A stretch of DNA of 28,783 nt from Veillonella sp. (GCF_015058545.1 NZ_SVCB01000137.1:1-28783); one strand, 5' to 3'; counted from the first letter of the stretch, positions 1-7,873 are shown. Notes: generated by a model not told the origin, from the sequence alone. Numbers and translations are program-made.

Positions 1-292
1 TAAGATGTGCTTGTACACGACGATTTTGTGCTTCCCCTTCAGCTTCAAGGCTGCGTCTATCTACAAAAGTTTTAAAATACTTATTGGATGATACTTCAAT
101 CCATCGCTCACCTTTTTGAGAAACACGCATCGTTCCATCAGAGGAACTGGTTGTAGTGCTGGATGACGAGCCTAAGGAACGGTCTAAACGCTCAAGGGTT
201 TTACTGAGCCAACTGGCATCCACCGAGCTATACGTGGTGGCAAAAAAGAAAGGAATTAATAATACCGCTAATACACGAAACAGCTTTTTCAT
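1..292 (-). CDS. Secreted hypothetical protein, N-terminal part (cut by window edge)
   Basis: Reading the - strand from an ATG at 292-290 gives 97 codons without a stop before the window ends, so the C-terminus is missing. The start has a good ribosome-binding site (AAGGAGAG, about 8 bases upstream). The protein begins MKKLFRVLAVLLIPFFFA, a basic then strongly hydrophobic signal peptide, with a likely signal peptidase I site after VDA near residue 26. A Ser/Thr-rich linker follows (residues about 41-53, SSSSTTTSSSDG) and then a segment starting MRVSQKGERWIEVSS. I do not recognise the family. Export across the inner membrane is the only function-related statement the sequence supports. Confidence 0.7.
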   Translation of the reverse strand, partial: MKKLFRVLAVLLIPFFFATTYSSVDASWLSKTLERLDRSLGSSSSTTTSSSDGTMRVSQKGERWIEVSSNKYFKTFVDRRSLEAEGEAQNRRVQAHL

Positions 293-518
293 AACTTCAC
301 TCTCCTTAATAACATAACACTCCATTGCATGCCTTAATTTCCTCATATAGATTCATAGCATGTTCATCTTTAGTATATCGAAAATTGATAAGAGAAGATA
401 ATACTATTTATTAATAGTGGATTTGAAAAACTATATATAAATGATTTTAAGGCATATTAAAAGGGTCGATTTTATAATACAAACAGGATTTTGAAATATA
501 ATGATTTGTCAGTCCCTT
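293..518. other. AT-rich divergent intergenic region
   Basis: This spacer separates the - strand secreted-protein gene from the + strand hydrolase gene, so it must hold the start signals of the former. It is very AT-rich. I saw no ORF with a ribosome-binding site, no tRNA-like structure and no convincing - strand promoter. A TATAAT at 473-478 on the + strand has no matching -35 box. Confidence 0.4.
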
Positions 519-546
519 TTTACAGTAAATTTTGTTAAAATAGAAT
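519..546 (+). promoter_or_regulatory. Candidate sigma-A promoter of the hydrolase gene
   Basis: TTTACA (519-524) and TAGAAT (541-546) are separated by 16 bases, each one mismatch from consensus. Transcription would start near 553, about 70 bases before the ATG at 624. In such AT-rich DNA chance matches are common, so this is tentative. Confidence 0.35.
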
Positions 547-623
547 TGAAGTATAGATTGATAATAGAGTCACAATGACGTGATAATTTATTAGTAGTTG
601 AGTCAAGCGAGGAGAGGATTATC

Positions 624-1154
624 ATGGGAAAGAATATTTTAATCGTTGTGGATATGCAGAATGATTTTATTACCGGTTCGTTGGGGACGGCTGAAGCGCA
701 AGCAATCGTACCTAAAGTGGCAGCTAAAATTACTGAGTTTGATGGCGATGTTTTCTACACTATGGATACGCACGATGAGGCGTATTTGAATGAACAGGAA
801 GGCCAGAACTTACCGGTATTGCATTGCCAGGAAGGCACGGAAGGGTGGCAATTGGCACCGGAAGTTATAAACGCTGCTCCGGTGGATCCGGAAAAAGTGT
901 ATTGCAAAAATCAGTTCGGCTCCGTTGAATTGGCGGAAGATTTACAGTATTTAAATGAGGAAGAACCAATCGACTCTATTGAACTCGTAGGCCTTTGTAC
1001 GGATATTTGCGTTGTATCCAATGCCATTTTGTTGAAAGCTTTCTTGCCGAATGTACCAATTACGGTATGGGCTGATTGCTGTGCCGGGGTAACGCCTGCT
1101 AAACATGATGCGGCGCTGGAAACTATGCGCAGCTGCCAGATTGCTGTTAAATAG
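624..1154 (+). CDS. Nicotinamidase-like cysteine hydrolase (isochorismatase fold)
   Basis: The 176-residue protein has the layout of the PncA/isochorismatase-like cysteine hydrolases. The presumed catalytic triad is D10 (in IVVDMQNDF), K95 (in YCKNQFGSV) and C129 (in GLCTDICV). D48 and H50 (TMDTHD) match the metal-binding pair of nicotinamidases. The family deaminates nicotinamide to nicotinate in NAD salvage, but relatives hydrolyse other small amides. The metal site and the short, single-domain length favour nicotinamidase. GGAGAGG lies 7 bases before the ATG. The gene appears monocistronic; the inverted repeat at 1270-1325 could terminate it. The cysteine-hydrolase assignment is firm, the substrate less so. 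Confidence 0.82.
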   Translation: MGKNILIVVDMQNDFITGSLGTAEAQAIVPKVAAKITEFDGDVFYTMDTHDEAYLNEQEGQNLPVLHCQEGTEGWQLAPEVINAAPVDPEKVYCKNQFGSVELAEDLQYLNEEEPIDSIELVGLCTDICVVSNAILLKAFLPNVPITVWADCCAGVTPAKHDAALETMRSCQIAVK

Positions 1155-1248
1155 GGGCTTAAGTTCTTAATGTAATTTGAAGCTTTGTTTTTTGCGTACT
1201 TTGGAACTTTAGTTAGTATAAAATCAGTTAAATTTCAAAAAATAAAAA

Positions 1249-1325
1249 AGTCCTAATTCAGACCTTTACAAAAGTCCTAATTCGTACTATAATACAAAAT
1301 GTAAAAAGTACGAATTAGGACTTTT
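1249..1325 (+). promoter_or_regulatory. Three-site operator cluster, probably for the adjacent MarR regulator
   Basis: The same 11-mer AGTCCTAATTC occurs at 1249-1259 and 1273-1283, and its inverse at 1312-1322. The full 16-mer AGTCCTAATTCGTACT (1273-1288) is repeated exactly in inverse at 1307-1322. Each 16-mer is itself an imperfect palindrome around AATT (AGT-C-AATT-G-ACT), the usual shape of MarR-dimer sites. The copies lie upstream of the -35, between -35 and -10, and just after the transcription start. The two long arms (1270-1287 and 1308-1325, 18 bp perfect, 20-base loop) followed by a short T run could also terminate transcripts coming from the upstream gene. Confidence 0.65.
1265..1293 (+). 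promoter_or_regulatory. Promoter of the MarR-SMR operon
   Basis: TTTACA (1265-1270) and a perfect TATAAT (1288-1293) are separated by an optimal 17 bases, giving a start near 1300 and a leader of about 90 bases. One operator copy fills the spacer, so a bound repressor would block RNA polymerase directly. Confidence 0.72.
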
Positions 1326-1388
1326 TGCGTATAAAGAATATAAACAGCAAGCATATATAGTAAATCATAAGTGTAAGGAGGAACTAAA

Positions 1389-1835
1389 TTGGATATATTA
1401 CACAGAGAACAAATGACAGCACTAAGTCGCTTTTTCGGTCAAATTGTAGAACTATATACCCGTTGGGCGAAGAAAGAAGGTATTAGCTACAATAAGTTGG
1501 CGGTCATTATGACGATTTTTGAAAATGAACAGGCCACGCAGCGCAAGATTAGTTTGGAATGGGGGTTGCCGAAGCAAACGGTATCCACTATTTGTAAAAA
1601 TTTCGAGCAAGACGGGTTGATCGCGTATTCGATAGGAGCGGATGATAGTCGAGAGAAGTATATGACGCTGACCGCTAAGGGAAAGGAATACTTTGAGCCC
1701 ATGGTTAAAAAGTTACACGCCGTTGAGTCTTATGCCTTACAAAAAATAGGGCAGGAGCGAATGGCTATTATGTTACAAAGTATGGAGTTATTTACAAATG
1801 CCTTTGAAGAAGGCGTAACGGAGGTAAAGAAATGA
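1389..1835 (+). CDS. MarR-family transcriptional regulator
   Basis: The 148-residue protein fits the MarR family in length and layout: an N-terminal dimerisation helix, then a winged helix-turn-helix. The recognition part is around residues 52-78 (RKISLEWGLPKQTVSTICKNFEQDGLI) and the wing follows, with the family-typical DDSREKYMTLTAKGKEYF at about 84-101. The start is TTG, chosen because AAGGAGGA sits at the right distance and no better start follows. The stop overlaps the next start (ATGA at 1832-1835), so the regulator and the SMR transporter are translationally coupled. It probably represses its own operon through the palindromes at 1249-1322 and is released by a toxic ligand that the transporter exports. 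The ligand is unknown. Confidence 0.88.
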   Translation: MDILHREQMTALSRFFGQIVELYTRWAKKEGISYNKLAVIMTIFENEQATQRKISLEWGLPKQTVSTICKNFEQDGLIAYSIGADDSREKYMTLTAKGKEYFEPMVKKLHAVESYALQKIGQERMAIMLQSMELFTNAFEEGVTEVKK

Positions 1836-2155
1836 TTGGCTATATATTTTTAGGTACTGCTATCGTATTGGAGATTATTTCCACATCCATGTTGAAGTTG
1901 TCCATGGGGTTTACTAAATTAGTGCCATCTGTTGTGTTTGTTATCGGTATGAGTTCGGCGTTTTATTCATTGTCTAAGGCATTAAATGTAATTCCGCTCA
2001 GTATTGCCTATGCCATCTGGTCGGGGATTGGCACGTCGTTAACGGCGGTAATCGGTGTTTATATTTAGAAAGAAGAGCTATCAACGATGGCAGTGGTTGG
2101 CATCGGACTCATTGTAGTGGGCGTTATATTATTAAATATGAAGGGAGCTCACTAA
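1832..2155 (+). pseudogene. Small multidrug resistance (EmrE-type) transporter, interrupted by an in-frame amber codon
   Basis: The first 78 codons encode an SMR protein: MIGYIFLGTAIVLEIISTS with the essential membrane glutamate E14, three hydrophobic helices, and the family signature IAYAIWSGIGT. Translation stops at TAG (2066-2068). Directly after it, in the same frame, 28 more codons (KEELSTMAVVGIGLIVVGVI..., ending at TAA 2153-2155) supply exactly the missing loop and fourth helix. The combined length of 107 codons matches EmrE (110). The lesion is therefore a single nonsense codon; a tryptophan or tyrosine codon at this place would need one base change. SMR pumps work as dimers of four-helix subunits exchanging protons for cationic drugs, so a three-helix product is unlikely to function. 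Recent inactivation, amber read-through or a sequencing error are the options. Confidence 0.85.
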
Positions 2156-2283
2156 GCGTATATTGCAATCAATAATTTGATAATAAGTATAGTTTTATTA
2201 CAATTACAGGTTAATAAGCGAATTTCTTGTTTGAGGTTAAGATTAATCATATAATATAAAAATATTTATTATTAATTTTGATG

Positions 2284-2313
2284 AGGAAGCCGAAGAGTTG
2301 GCTTCCTTTTTTT
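2284..2313 (+). terminator. Rho-independent terminator after the MarR-SMR operon
   Basis: An 8-bp perfect stem (AGGAAGCC 2284-2291 with GGCTTCCT 2300-2307) is closed by an 8-base loop and followed by a run of seven T. Confidence 0.88.
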
Positions 2314-2511
2314 ATTATCAATTCGGGATATTTTTGTCTTTTTACAAAGAACATAAAATATTGAAAGTAAATCTCATATAGATTCCGTGTATGTTTTAAT
2401 AAAGCACATGAATAAAATAGGAATTATGCGCGTTATAGCGTAAATAATATCGAATAATTTAAAATTAAAAATAAATTATGTATAAATAGGACATGTTTTG
2501 CAAACGCGTTG
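2314..2511. other. AT-rich spacer without recognised genes
   Basis: Between the SMR terminator and the nikA promoter I see no ORF with a ribosome-binding site, no RNA gene and no long repeat. It may hold upstream regulatory sites for the metal importer; I could not identify one. Confidence 0.4.
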
Positions 2512-2540
2512 TTGACAACAAATCTCAATTAACTTATTAT
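2512..2540 (+). promoter_or_regulatory. Promoter of the nik operon
   Basis: TTGACA (2512-2517) and TATTAT (2535-2540) with an optimal 17-base spacer. The start would lie near 2547. The -35 box sits inside the small palindrome TTGTTGACAACAA, which could be a repressor site, although a palindrome this short can arise by chance. Confidence 0.72.
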
Positions 2541-2596
2541 CATGTTAAGTTGTATTGGTTATTGGTATTATTTATGAGGGAATAAGGAGTTATATT

Positions 2597-4186
2597 ATGA
2601 GATTAAAACGTCTTGCCTGTGCAGCGCTTTTGACAGTGGGGATATTCGGTATATTAGGTTGTGCAGGAACAACGGGCAACCAGGCTGATTCAAATGCCTC
2701 CAAGGAGCGCCTTACATTTGTTAATTTCCGTGATGTACGTGATTTAAATCCACATTTATATGCCGGTGAAATGTACGCCCAGGAAATGTTATATGACACC
2801 TTGGTAGAGATTACCGACAAAGGCTATGGGCCGGCTTTAGCAGAAAGCTGGACGATTAGTGAAGATGGTAAAACTTATACCTTTAAGATTCGTCCAAATG
2901 TTAAATTCAGTGACGGTGAAGTATTGGATGCCAATGCAATTAAAGCTAACTTTGATGCAATATTTGAGAATAAATCTCGACACACTTGGTTGGAGTCGAT
3001 GAGTCTTATTGAGTCCTATGAAGTGACGGATCCGTTAACCTTTGTCATTCACTTATCTAAGCCGTATTATCCGTTGTTGACGGAGTTAGGCGTAACCAGA
3101 CCGTTTGCCATGATTTCGCCGAAAGCTATGAAGGACGGTAGCACTAAGGATGGTGTACAAGCCTATATCGGCAGCGGTCCTTATAAATTGAAGGAAGTTG
3201 TAACCGATAAGTATGCAATTTTTGAAGTTAATGATTTGTATTGGGGCGAGAAACCTAAAATTAAAGAGATTTTAGTAAAGGTTATTCCTGATAATCAGAC
3301 GCGTATTTTAGCCTTGGAAAAAGGGGAAGTGGATTTAATTTTTGGCAAAAATATGGTAGATGCCGATGCCATTCGTAAGTTTAAAGATCAAAAAGGATTT
3401 AGTGTGGCGTTATCTGATCCTATGTCAACACGTGAGATTGTATTGAATACGACTAAAACTCATTTAAGCGATATATTGGTGCGACAGGCCTTACAGCATG
3501 CCACTAATAAAAAGGCTATCTCTGAAGGTATTTTCTATGGCATTGAAAAGCCGGCTGATACTTTGTATGCAACGACTGTTCCTTACGCTGATGTAGGCTT
3601 GAAGCCGTATGAATATAATACGGATACCGCTAAGTCGATGTTGAGCAGTGCCGGTTACGTATTGGGCGCCGACGGTATTTTGACAAAAGACGGACAGCCG
3701 TTGGAGCTGAATTTGTTATATAACAGTGACAGTGTAACCGAAAAGGCCATCGCTGAGTTTTTACAAGCTGAATATAAAAAAATCGGCATTGTCTTACATA
3801 TTAAAGGTGAAGAGGAACAATCTTATCGTGATAATATGAAATCCGGTAATTTTGACATGGTATTTAATATTTCGTGGGGGTTGCCGTATGATCCGCAGTC
3901 TTCTTTATCAGGCATGCGAAAACCTGTATACGGTGACTATGCGGCTCAGCAGGGCTTAGCTGATAAGGCGGAAATTGATGAAGCGATTACGAATATTTTG
4001 ACGTCTACGAATGAAACGGACCGTCAGGCGCTTTATAAATTCGTTTTGACCCGTTTACATGAAGATGCCGTATACATTCCATTAACCTATGAAAACAATA
4101 AGGCTATCTATAATAATCGTGTCGAAGGTTTACACTTTATGCCTACCTTGTATGAAGTTCCGTTCAAAGATTTAACTTTAAAATAA
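2597..4186 (+). CDS. nikA: NikA-type substrate-binding lipoprotein of a nickel/peptide ABC importer
   Basis: I place the start at ATG 2597: AAGGAG lies 7 bases upstream and the product then opens with a lipoprotein signal (MRLKRLACAALL..., lipobox ILGC, lipidated C22). A TTG start at 2555 would put 14 extra residues before the signal. The 529-residue protein is a family 5 solute-binding protein very like E. coli NikA: LNPHLY, RHTWLES, TRPF, YWGEKP, TRLHEDAVYIPL occur in the same order. R128 and R168 correspond to the NikA arginines R97 and R137 that hold the metal complex. The position of NikA H416, the direct nickel ligand, is tyrosine here (Y445, in RKPVYGDY). It would bind a metal complex outside the inner membrane and pass it to NikBC. 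Nickel is the best guess; cobalt, a metallophore or a peptide is possible. Confidence 0.85.
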   Translation: MRLKRLACAALLTVGIFGILGCAGTTGNQADSNASKERLTFVNFRDVRDLNPHLYAGEMYAQEMLYDTLVEITDKGYGPALAESWTISEDGKTYTFKIRPNVKFSDGEVLDANAIKANFDAIFENKSRHTWLESMSLIESYEVTDPLTFVIHLSKPYYPLLTELGVTRPFAMISPKAMKDGSTKDGVQAYIGSGPYKLKEVVTDKYAIFEVNDLYWGEKPKIKEILVKVIPDNQTRILALEKGEVDLIFGKNMVDADAIRKFKDQKGFSVALSDPMSTREIVLNTTKTHLSDILVRQALQHATNKKAISEGIFYGIEKPADTLYATTVPYADVGLKPYEYNTDTAKSMLSSAGYVLGADGILTKDGQPLELNLLYNSDSVTEKAIAEFLQAEYKKIGIVLHIKGEEEQSYRDNMKSGNFDMVFNISWGLPYDPQSSLSGMRKPVYGDYAAQQGLADKAEIDEAITNILTSTNETDRQALYKFVLTRLHEDAVYIPLTYENNKAIYNNRVEGLHFMPTLYEVPFKDLTLK

Positions 4187-4270
4187 ATATTTGAGTATTA
4201 GAAATTAAGGCTGTTTGATGATTAAAATACTAATGGTTAATTAGTAAGAACTATAACTAGCATGTAGTTA

Positions 4271-4306
4271 TTGAGGCTATTGTAGATGTGACTACAATAG
4301 CCTCAA
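4271..4306 (+). promoter_or_regulatory. Intercistronic hairpin between nikA and nikB
   Basis: A perfect 15-bp stem (TTGAGGCTATTGTAG 4271-4285 with its complement 4292-4306) closes a 6-base loop. It is not followed at once by a T run; ATGGTTTT comes next. nikB's ribosome-binding site starts only 9 bases later. The structure probably lowers expression of nikBCDE relative to nikA, or protects the 3' end of nikA mRNA, as is common where a binding protein must exceed its permease. Confidence 0.75.
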
Positions 4307-4327
4307 ATGGTTTTGGGAGGCGACGCC

Positions 4328-5272
4328 ATGCAGGCATATATCATAAAGCGTACATTGACGGCTATTCCGTTGATGTTGGCCATTTCATTTGCGTGTTTCG
4401 TGTTTATTAATTTGATTCCTTCAGATCCGGCTGAAGTGGCCTTACGTATTCGGCAGACTCCGGTAGTAACACCGGAAGCGATTGCTCAAGTAAGGGCTGA
4501 ACTGGGCTTGGATCAACCCTATTTAGTACGCTATTTTAATTGGCTTATAGCATGTTTACAGTTGGACTTCGGCGTAAGTTATATTAATCCGGCTCGTACG
4601 GTATTGGGGGAATTTCAACGGTGCTTACCGGCTACGCTGGTATTGGCACTTACATCATTGTTGTTTGTTGTGGGGTTGAGCTTACCTATCGGTTTTTGTT
4701 GCGCCGTGTATAAAGGCGGTTGGTTTGATAAGATTATGCGAGGCCTTGTTTTTATAACTACCTCTATGCCTGCCTACTGGATTGGGTTGTTACTTATTTG
4801 GGTAGTCAGTATAAAATTGGATTTGCTGCCTACCAGCGGCAGTGAGTCATGGCAGCATTTAATTTTACCGGCCTTTACAGTGTCGTTAACCTATATTTCT
4901 ACTTATATTCGCCTGATTCGCAATAATATGTTGGAAAATATGAAGGAAGATTATGTAACGTATGCTACGGTGCGAGGCATACGTCAGCGGACTATTTTAA
5001 CAAAACATATTTTAAAAAACTCGCTTCATACCTGTATTATCGCTATCGGCATGAGTATTCCTCAATTGATTGCCGGCACGATTGTTGTAGAAAATGTATT
5101 TGCTTGGCCCGGTTTGGGACAGCTTTGTATCAGTTCCATATTTAATCGTGATTACCCGATTATTCAGACCTATGTGCTCTTTATAGGCTTTTTATTTGTG
5201 GTGTTTAATTTATTGTTTGATATTATTCAGTATATTGTAGATCCTCGGCTCAGAGAGGAGCGTGCGCAATGA
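4328..5272 (+). CDS. nikB: NikB-type permease subunit of the nickel/peptide ABC importer
   Basis: I choose ATG 4328 because GGGAGG (4315-4320) is 7 bases upstream; the earlier in-frame ATG at 4307 touches the hairpin and has no ribosome-binding site. The 314-residue protein starts MQAYIIKRTLTAIPLM, has the usual six hydrophobic segments, and carries the ABC-permease coupling loop (YVTYATVRGIRQRTILTKHI, about residues 211-230). VENVFAWPGLGQL and IFNRDYPIIQ near the C-terminus are strongly NikB/DppB-like. It forms half of the membrane channel with NikC, whose start overlaps its stop (ATGA). Confidence 0.88.
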   Translation: MQAYIIKRTLTAIPLMLAISFACFVFINLIPSDPAEVALRIRQTPVVTPEAIAQVRAELGLDQPYLVRYFNWLIACLQLDFGVSYINPARTVLGEFQRCLPATLVLALTSLLFVVGLSLPIGFCCAVYKGGWFDKIMRGLVFITTSMPAYWIGLLLIWVVSIKLDLLPTSGSESWQHLILPAFTVSLTYISTYIRLIRNNMLENMKEDYVTYATVRGIRQRTILTKHILKNSLHTCIIAIGMSIPQLIAGTIVVENVFAWPGLGQLCISSIFNRDYPIIQTYVLFIGFLFVVFNLLFDIIQYIVDPRLREERAQ

Positions 5273-6090
5273 TACGTTTATTGTTAAAAAATAATATGGT
5301 TGTGGGGCTCAGCTCTTTTATAGGTGTGATTGCTTTACTTGGTATTTTTGCACCTTGGATTACACCGTATGACCCTTATGAAAGCAATATTTTAATGAAA
5401 TTTGCGCCATACAGTGCCCAGCATTGGTTGGGGACGGATCATTTGGGTCGGGATATTTTTTCGCGACTGATTTACGGCATTCGACCGACTTTATTTTTAT
5501 CGCTTCTTACCATGTTAGCCACGATTAGCTTGGGGGCCGTTATGGGGATTTTGTCCGGTTATTTTCGCGGCATTATCGATGAAATTATTATGCGTGTCGT
5601 TGATATGATGCTTTCTTTTCCCAGTCAAATTATGATTTTTGCGGTAATTGCTTTACTTGGGGTGGATGTACAAAATATTATTATTGCCAATGTATTGATT
5701 AAATGGGCTTGGTATGCGCGTATGATTCGTACCAATGTAATGAAATATCGGGATAGAAATTTTATTTTGTATTCCCGTTGTATCGGCAGTGGTGAACGCT
5801 TTATTATGATACGTCATTTACTACCCAGCATCAGTTCGGAAATGGCCGTATTGGCCAGCCTTGATGTAGGTTGGACAATTATTAATATCTCCACCCTTTC
5901 ATTCCTTGGATTGGGGATTCAGGCGCCGTTGCCTGAATGGGGGGCTATGTTGAATGAAGCTAAAAATGTATTGACTGTAAACCCTATTCAGATGTTGGTA
6001 CCCGGCGTAGCCATCGTAGTATTGGTATCAGCTTTTAATTTATTGGGCGATGCAATCCGAGATGCACTGGATCCGAAGGAGGTGAACTGA
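5269..6090 (+). CDS. nikC: NikC-type permease subunit of the nickel/peptide ABC importer
   Basis: The 273-residue inner-membrane protein belongs to the DppC/NikC branch: an N-terminal helix, the HWLGTDHLGRDIFSRLIYG signature near residues 49-67, several membrane helices, and a late SFLGLGIQAPLPEWGAML motif. The start overlaps the nikB stop by 4 bases, and its own stop shares a base with the nikD start (TGATG), so the subunits are translated together. It pairs with NikB to form the translocation path. Confidence 0.88.
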   Translation: MIRLLLKNNMVVGLSSFIGVIALLGIFAPWITPYDPYESNILMKFAPYSAQHWLGTDHLGRDIFSRLIYGIRPTLFLSLLTMLATISLGAVMGILSGYFRGIIDEIIMRVVDMMLSFPSQIMIFAVIALLGVDVQNIIIANVLIKWAWYARMIRTNVMKYRDRNFILYSRCIGSGERFIMIRHLLPSISSEMAVLASLDVGWTIINISTLSFLGLGIQAPLPEWGAMLNEAKNVLTVNPIQMLVPGVAIVVLVSAFNLLGDAIRDALDPKEVN

Positions 6091-6944
6091 TGGGGGAATC
6101 GAAAAAAGCAGGCTTAAGTGAACCGATTTTGACGGTAGCTAACCTGTCAGTGACTCATGTTAATAAAGGTGTTAAAAAGCAAATTCTAAACGATATCTCG
6201 TTTTCCTTACGAAAAGGGGGTTGTTTGGGCATTTTGGGTGAGTCCGGTAGCGGCAAAAGTATGACTGCAAAGGCGATTTTGGGTATTTTGGGGCCTGAGT
6301 TTACCGTGACCGGTCGAATAGGATACGAAGATACGGATTTATTGTCCCTTTCCATGGTGGAGTTGCGTAAATTAAGGGGCTTGCGAATCGGCATGATTAT
6401 GCAAAACCCGATGACGTGCTTTGATCCTTTATATAAAATTGATAATCAGATGTATGAAACGTTCGAAGCACACAATTTGTTCCCCCGTCAGGAATGGCGG
6501 ACAAAAGCACTGGAAATATTAAATAGCATGCATATTCGCGAATCGGAGGCAACTCTGAATAAATTCCCTCATCAGCTAAGTGGCGGCATGTTGCAGCGAA
6601 TCATGATCGGCTTGGCCATGGCCATGAAACCGGATATTTTGATCTGTGATGAGCCGACTACGGCGATAGACAGTATTACGCAATATGAAATTGTTAAGGA
6701 ATTTATAAAAATAAAGGAATCGCACAAAACGGCCATGATATTTATTACACATGATATTAGTGTCATTTCACATTTGGCGGATGAAATTATGGTGTTAAAT
6801 CAAGGCAAAGCGGTTGATTATGGATGTTGTAAAGCTATCATGACGGATCCTAAAGATGCGTATACGCGCATGTTAATACATCAAAAAATGGCGGTAGCCA
6901 ATAGGTATAAAAAGATGCTTTATGAGGGAGGGACGGTACGATGA
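6090..6944 (+). CDS. nikD: NikD-type ATPase of the nickel/peptide ABC importer
   Basis: The 284-residue protein is one of two ABC ATPases in the operon. Visible motifs are Walker A GESGSGKS (50-57), Q-loop glutamine Q105 (MIMQNP), ABC signature LSGGMLQR (163-170), Walker B ILICDEPT (183-190) and the H-loop histidine H221 (FITHD). The C-terminal stretch after the ATPase core is shorter than in Opp/Dpp proteins, as expected for the NikD branch. It overlaps both neighbours by 1 and 4 bases. The pair NikD/NikE would hydrolyse ATP on the cytoplasmic face to drive import. Confidence 0.88.
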   Translation: MGESKKAGLSEPILTVANLSVTHVNKGVKKQILNDISFSLRKGGCLGILGESGSGKSMTAKAILGILGPEFTVTGRIGYEDTDLLSLSMVELRKLRGLRIGMIMQNPMTCFDPLYKIDNQMYETFEAHNLFPRQEWRTKALEILNSMHIRESEATLNKFPHQLSGGMLQRIMIGLAMAMKPDILICDEPTTAIDSITQYEIVKEFIKIKESHKTAMIFITHDISVISHLADEIMVLNQGKAVDYGCCKAIMTDPKDAYTRMLIHQKMAVANRYKKMLYEGGTVR

Positions 6945-7741
6945 CAACGGATGAAGTAACACCAATTGTAGCCGTACAGGATTTGGCGATTCGTTTTCCT
7001 AAGCCTCACAGTACGAAGATTTTTAAAAAAGAGTATCATAATGTATTAGAGAATATAACCTTTTCGGTAACCGGTGGCGAGTGTTTGGGAATCTTAGGCG
7101 AATCGGGCAGCGGTAAAAGCACTTTAGGTAAAGCTATTTGTGGACTATTACCGCCTTATAAAGGGTCCGTTTATTTAGGCGGTACCAAACTGTATGGCAA
7201 AGAGCCGATTTGGCCGGGGTACTCAGCTGTAGCTTTTCAGGATTATACGACATCGGTGAACAGTCGTTTCACCGTTCGTGAAATAATTAAAGAGTCTTTG
7301 GTTGTTTTACAGCGTCGCCTTAAGCAAACCCTTGATTTTGAAAAGGAAATTAAAGAATTGTTGGCGTGCGTGGGCGTGCCGGCCGAATGTATCGACCGGT
7401 ATCCGCATCAATTGTCGGGCGGTCAGTTGCAGCGGGTATGTATTGCACGTGCCGTAGCCGTTAGACCGCAAATTATTTTGTTTGATGAAGCTATCAGTTC
7501 GCTGGATGCCCATACGCAGGTTCAGATTATGGATTTATTGATTGAACTAAAAGCCAGTCATAATTTTACTTATATTTTTATCACTCATGATTTACCGTCG
7601 GTTACATACATATGTGATAAAGTACTTTTTCTTTATAAGGGACGGGTGGCAGAGATTGTGCCGGTACAGCAACTCAGTGAGGTGAAAAGTACTTATGCTA
7701 AGCAGTTGCTGCACTCTATTTTGGATGTGCGTTGCGAATAG
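6941..7741 (+). CDS. nikE: NikE-type ATPase of the nickel/peptide ABC importer
   Basis: The second ATPase (266 residues) has Walker A GESGSGKS (53-60), a Q-loop in AFQDY, the signature LSGGQLQR followed by VCIARA, and the H-loop ITHD. Walker B reads ILFDEAISSLD where most family members have DEPT; a DEA variant is also typical of E. coli NikE, which supports the nickel-type assignment over a generic dipeptide importer. It starts by a 4-base overlap with nikD and is the last gene of the operon; I saw no clear terminator right after it. Confidence 0.86.
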   Translation: MTTDEVTPIVAVQDLAIRFPKPHSTKIFKKEYHNVLENITFSVTGGECLGILGESGSGKSTLGKAICGLLPPYKGSVYLGGTKLYGKEPIWPGYSAVAFQDYTTSVNSRFTVREIIKESLVVLQRRLKQTLDFEKEIKELLACVGVPAECIDRYPHQLSGGQLQRVCIARAVAVRPQIILFDEAISSLDAHTQVQIMDLLIELKASHNFTYIFITHDLPSVTYICDKVLFLYKGRVAEIVPVQQLSEVKSTYAKQLLHSILDVRCE

Positions 7742-7873
7742 GGGCAGGGCGCCAGATAAGGAAGCCCGTAATTGAGCACACGGTAGTAAGAGTTTAAGAA
7801 TTTAGGGCTAACGTAAAATATATGTCACGGATTTGATAAATAAAAATTATTGCTAGATTTATGATTATCGATG

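Noticed and set aside
342..2385. The 13-mer CTCATATAGATTC occurs at 342-354 and 2373-2385, both in intergenic DNA.
   Set aside because: A few exact 13-base repeats are expected by chance in an AT-rich window of this size, and the flanks do not match.
2281..2520. A NikR-type operator (GTATGA pair) before nikA.
   Set aside because: I looked for the two half-sites with the right spacing and did not find them.
2555..2596. Earlier TTG start for nikA, adding 14 residues.
   Set aside because: It lies within about 10 bases of the predicted transcription start, has no ribosome-binding site and would displace the lipoprotein signal.
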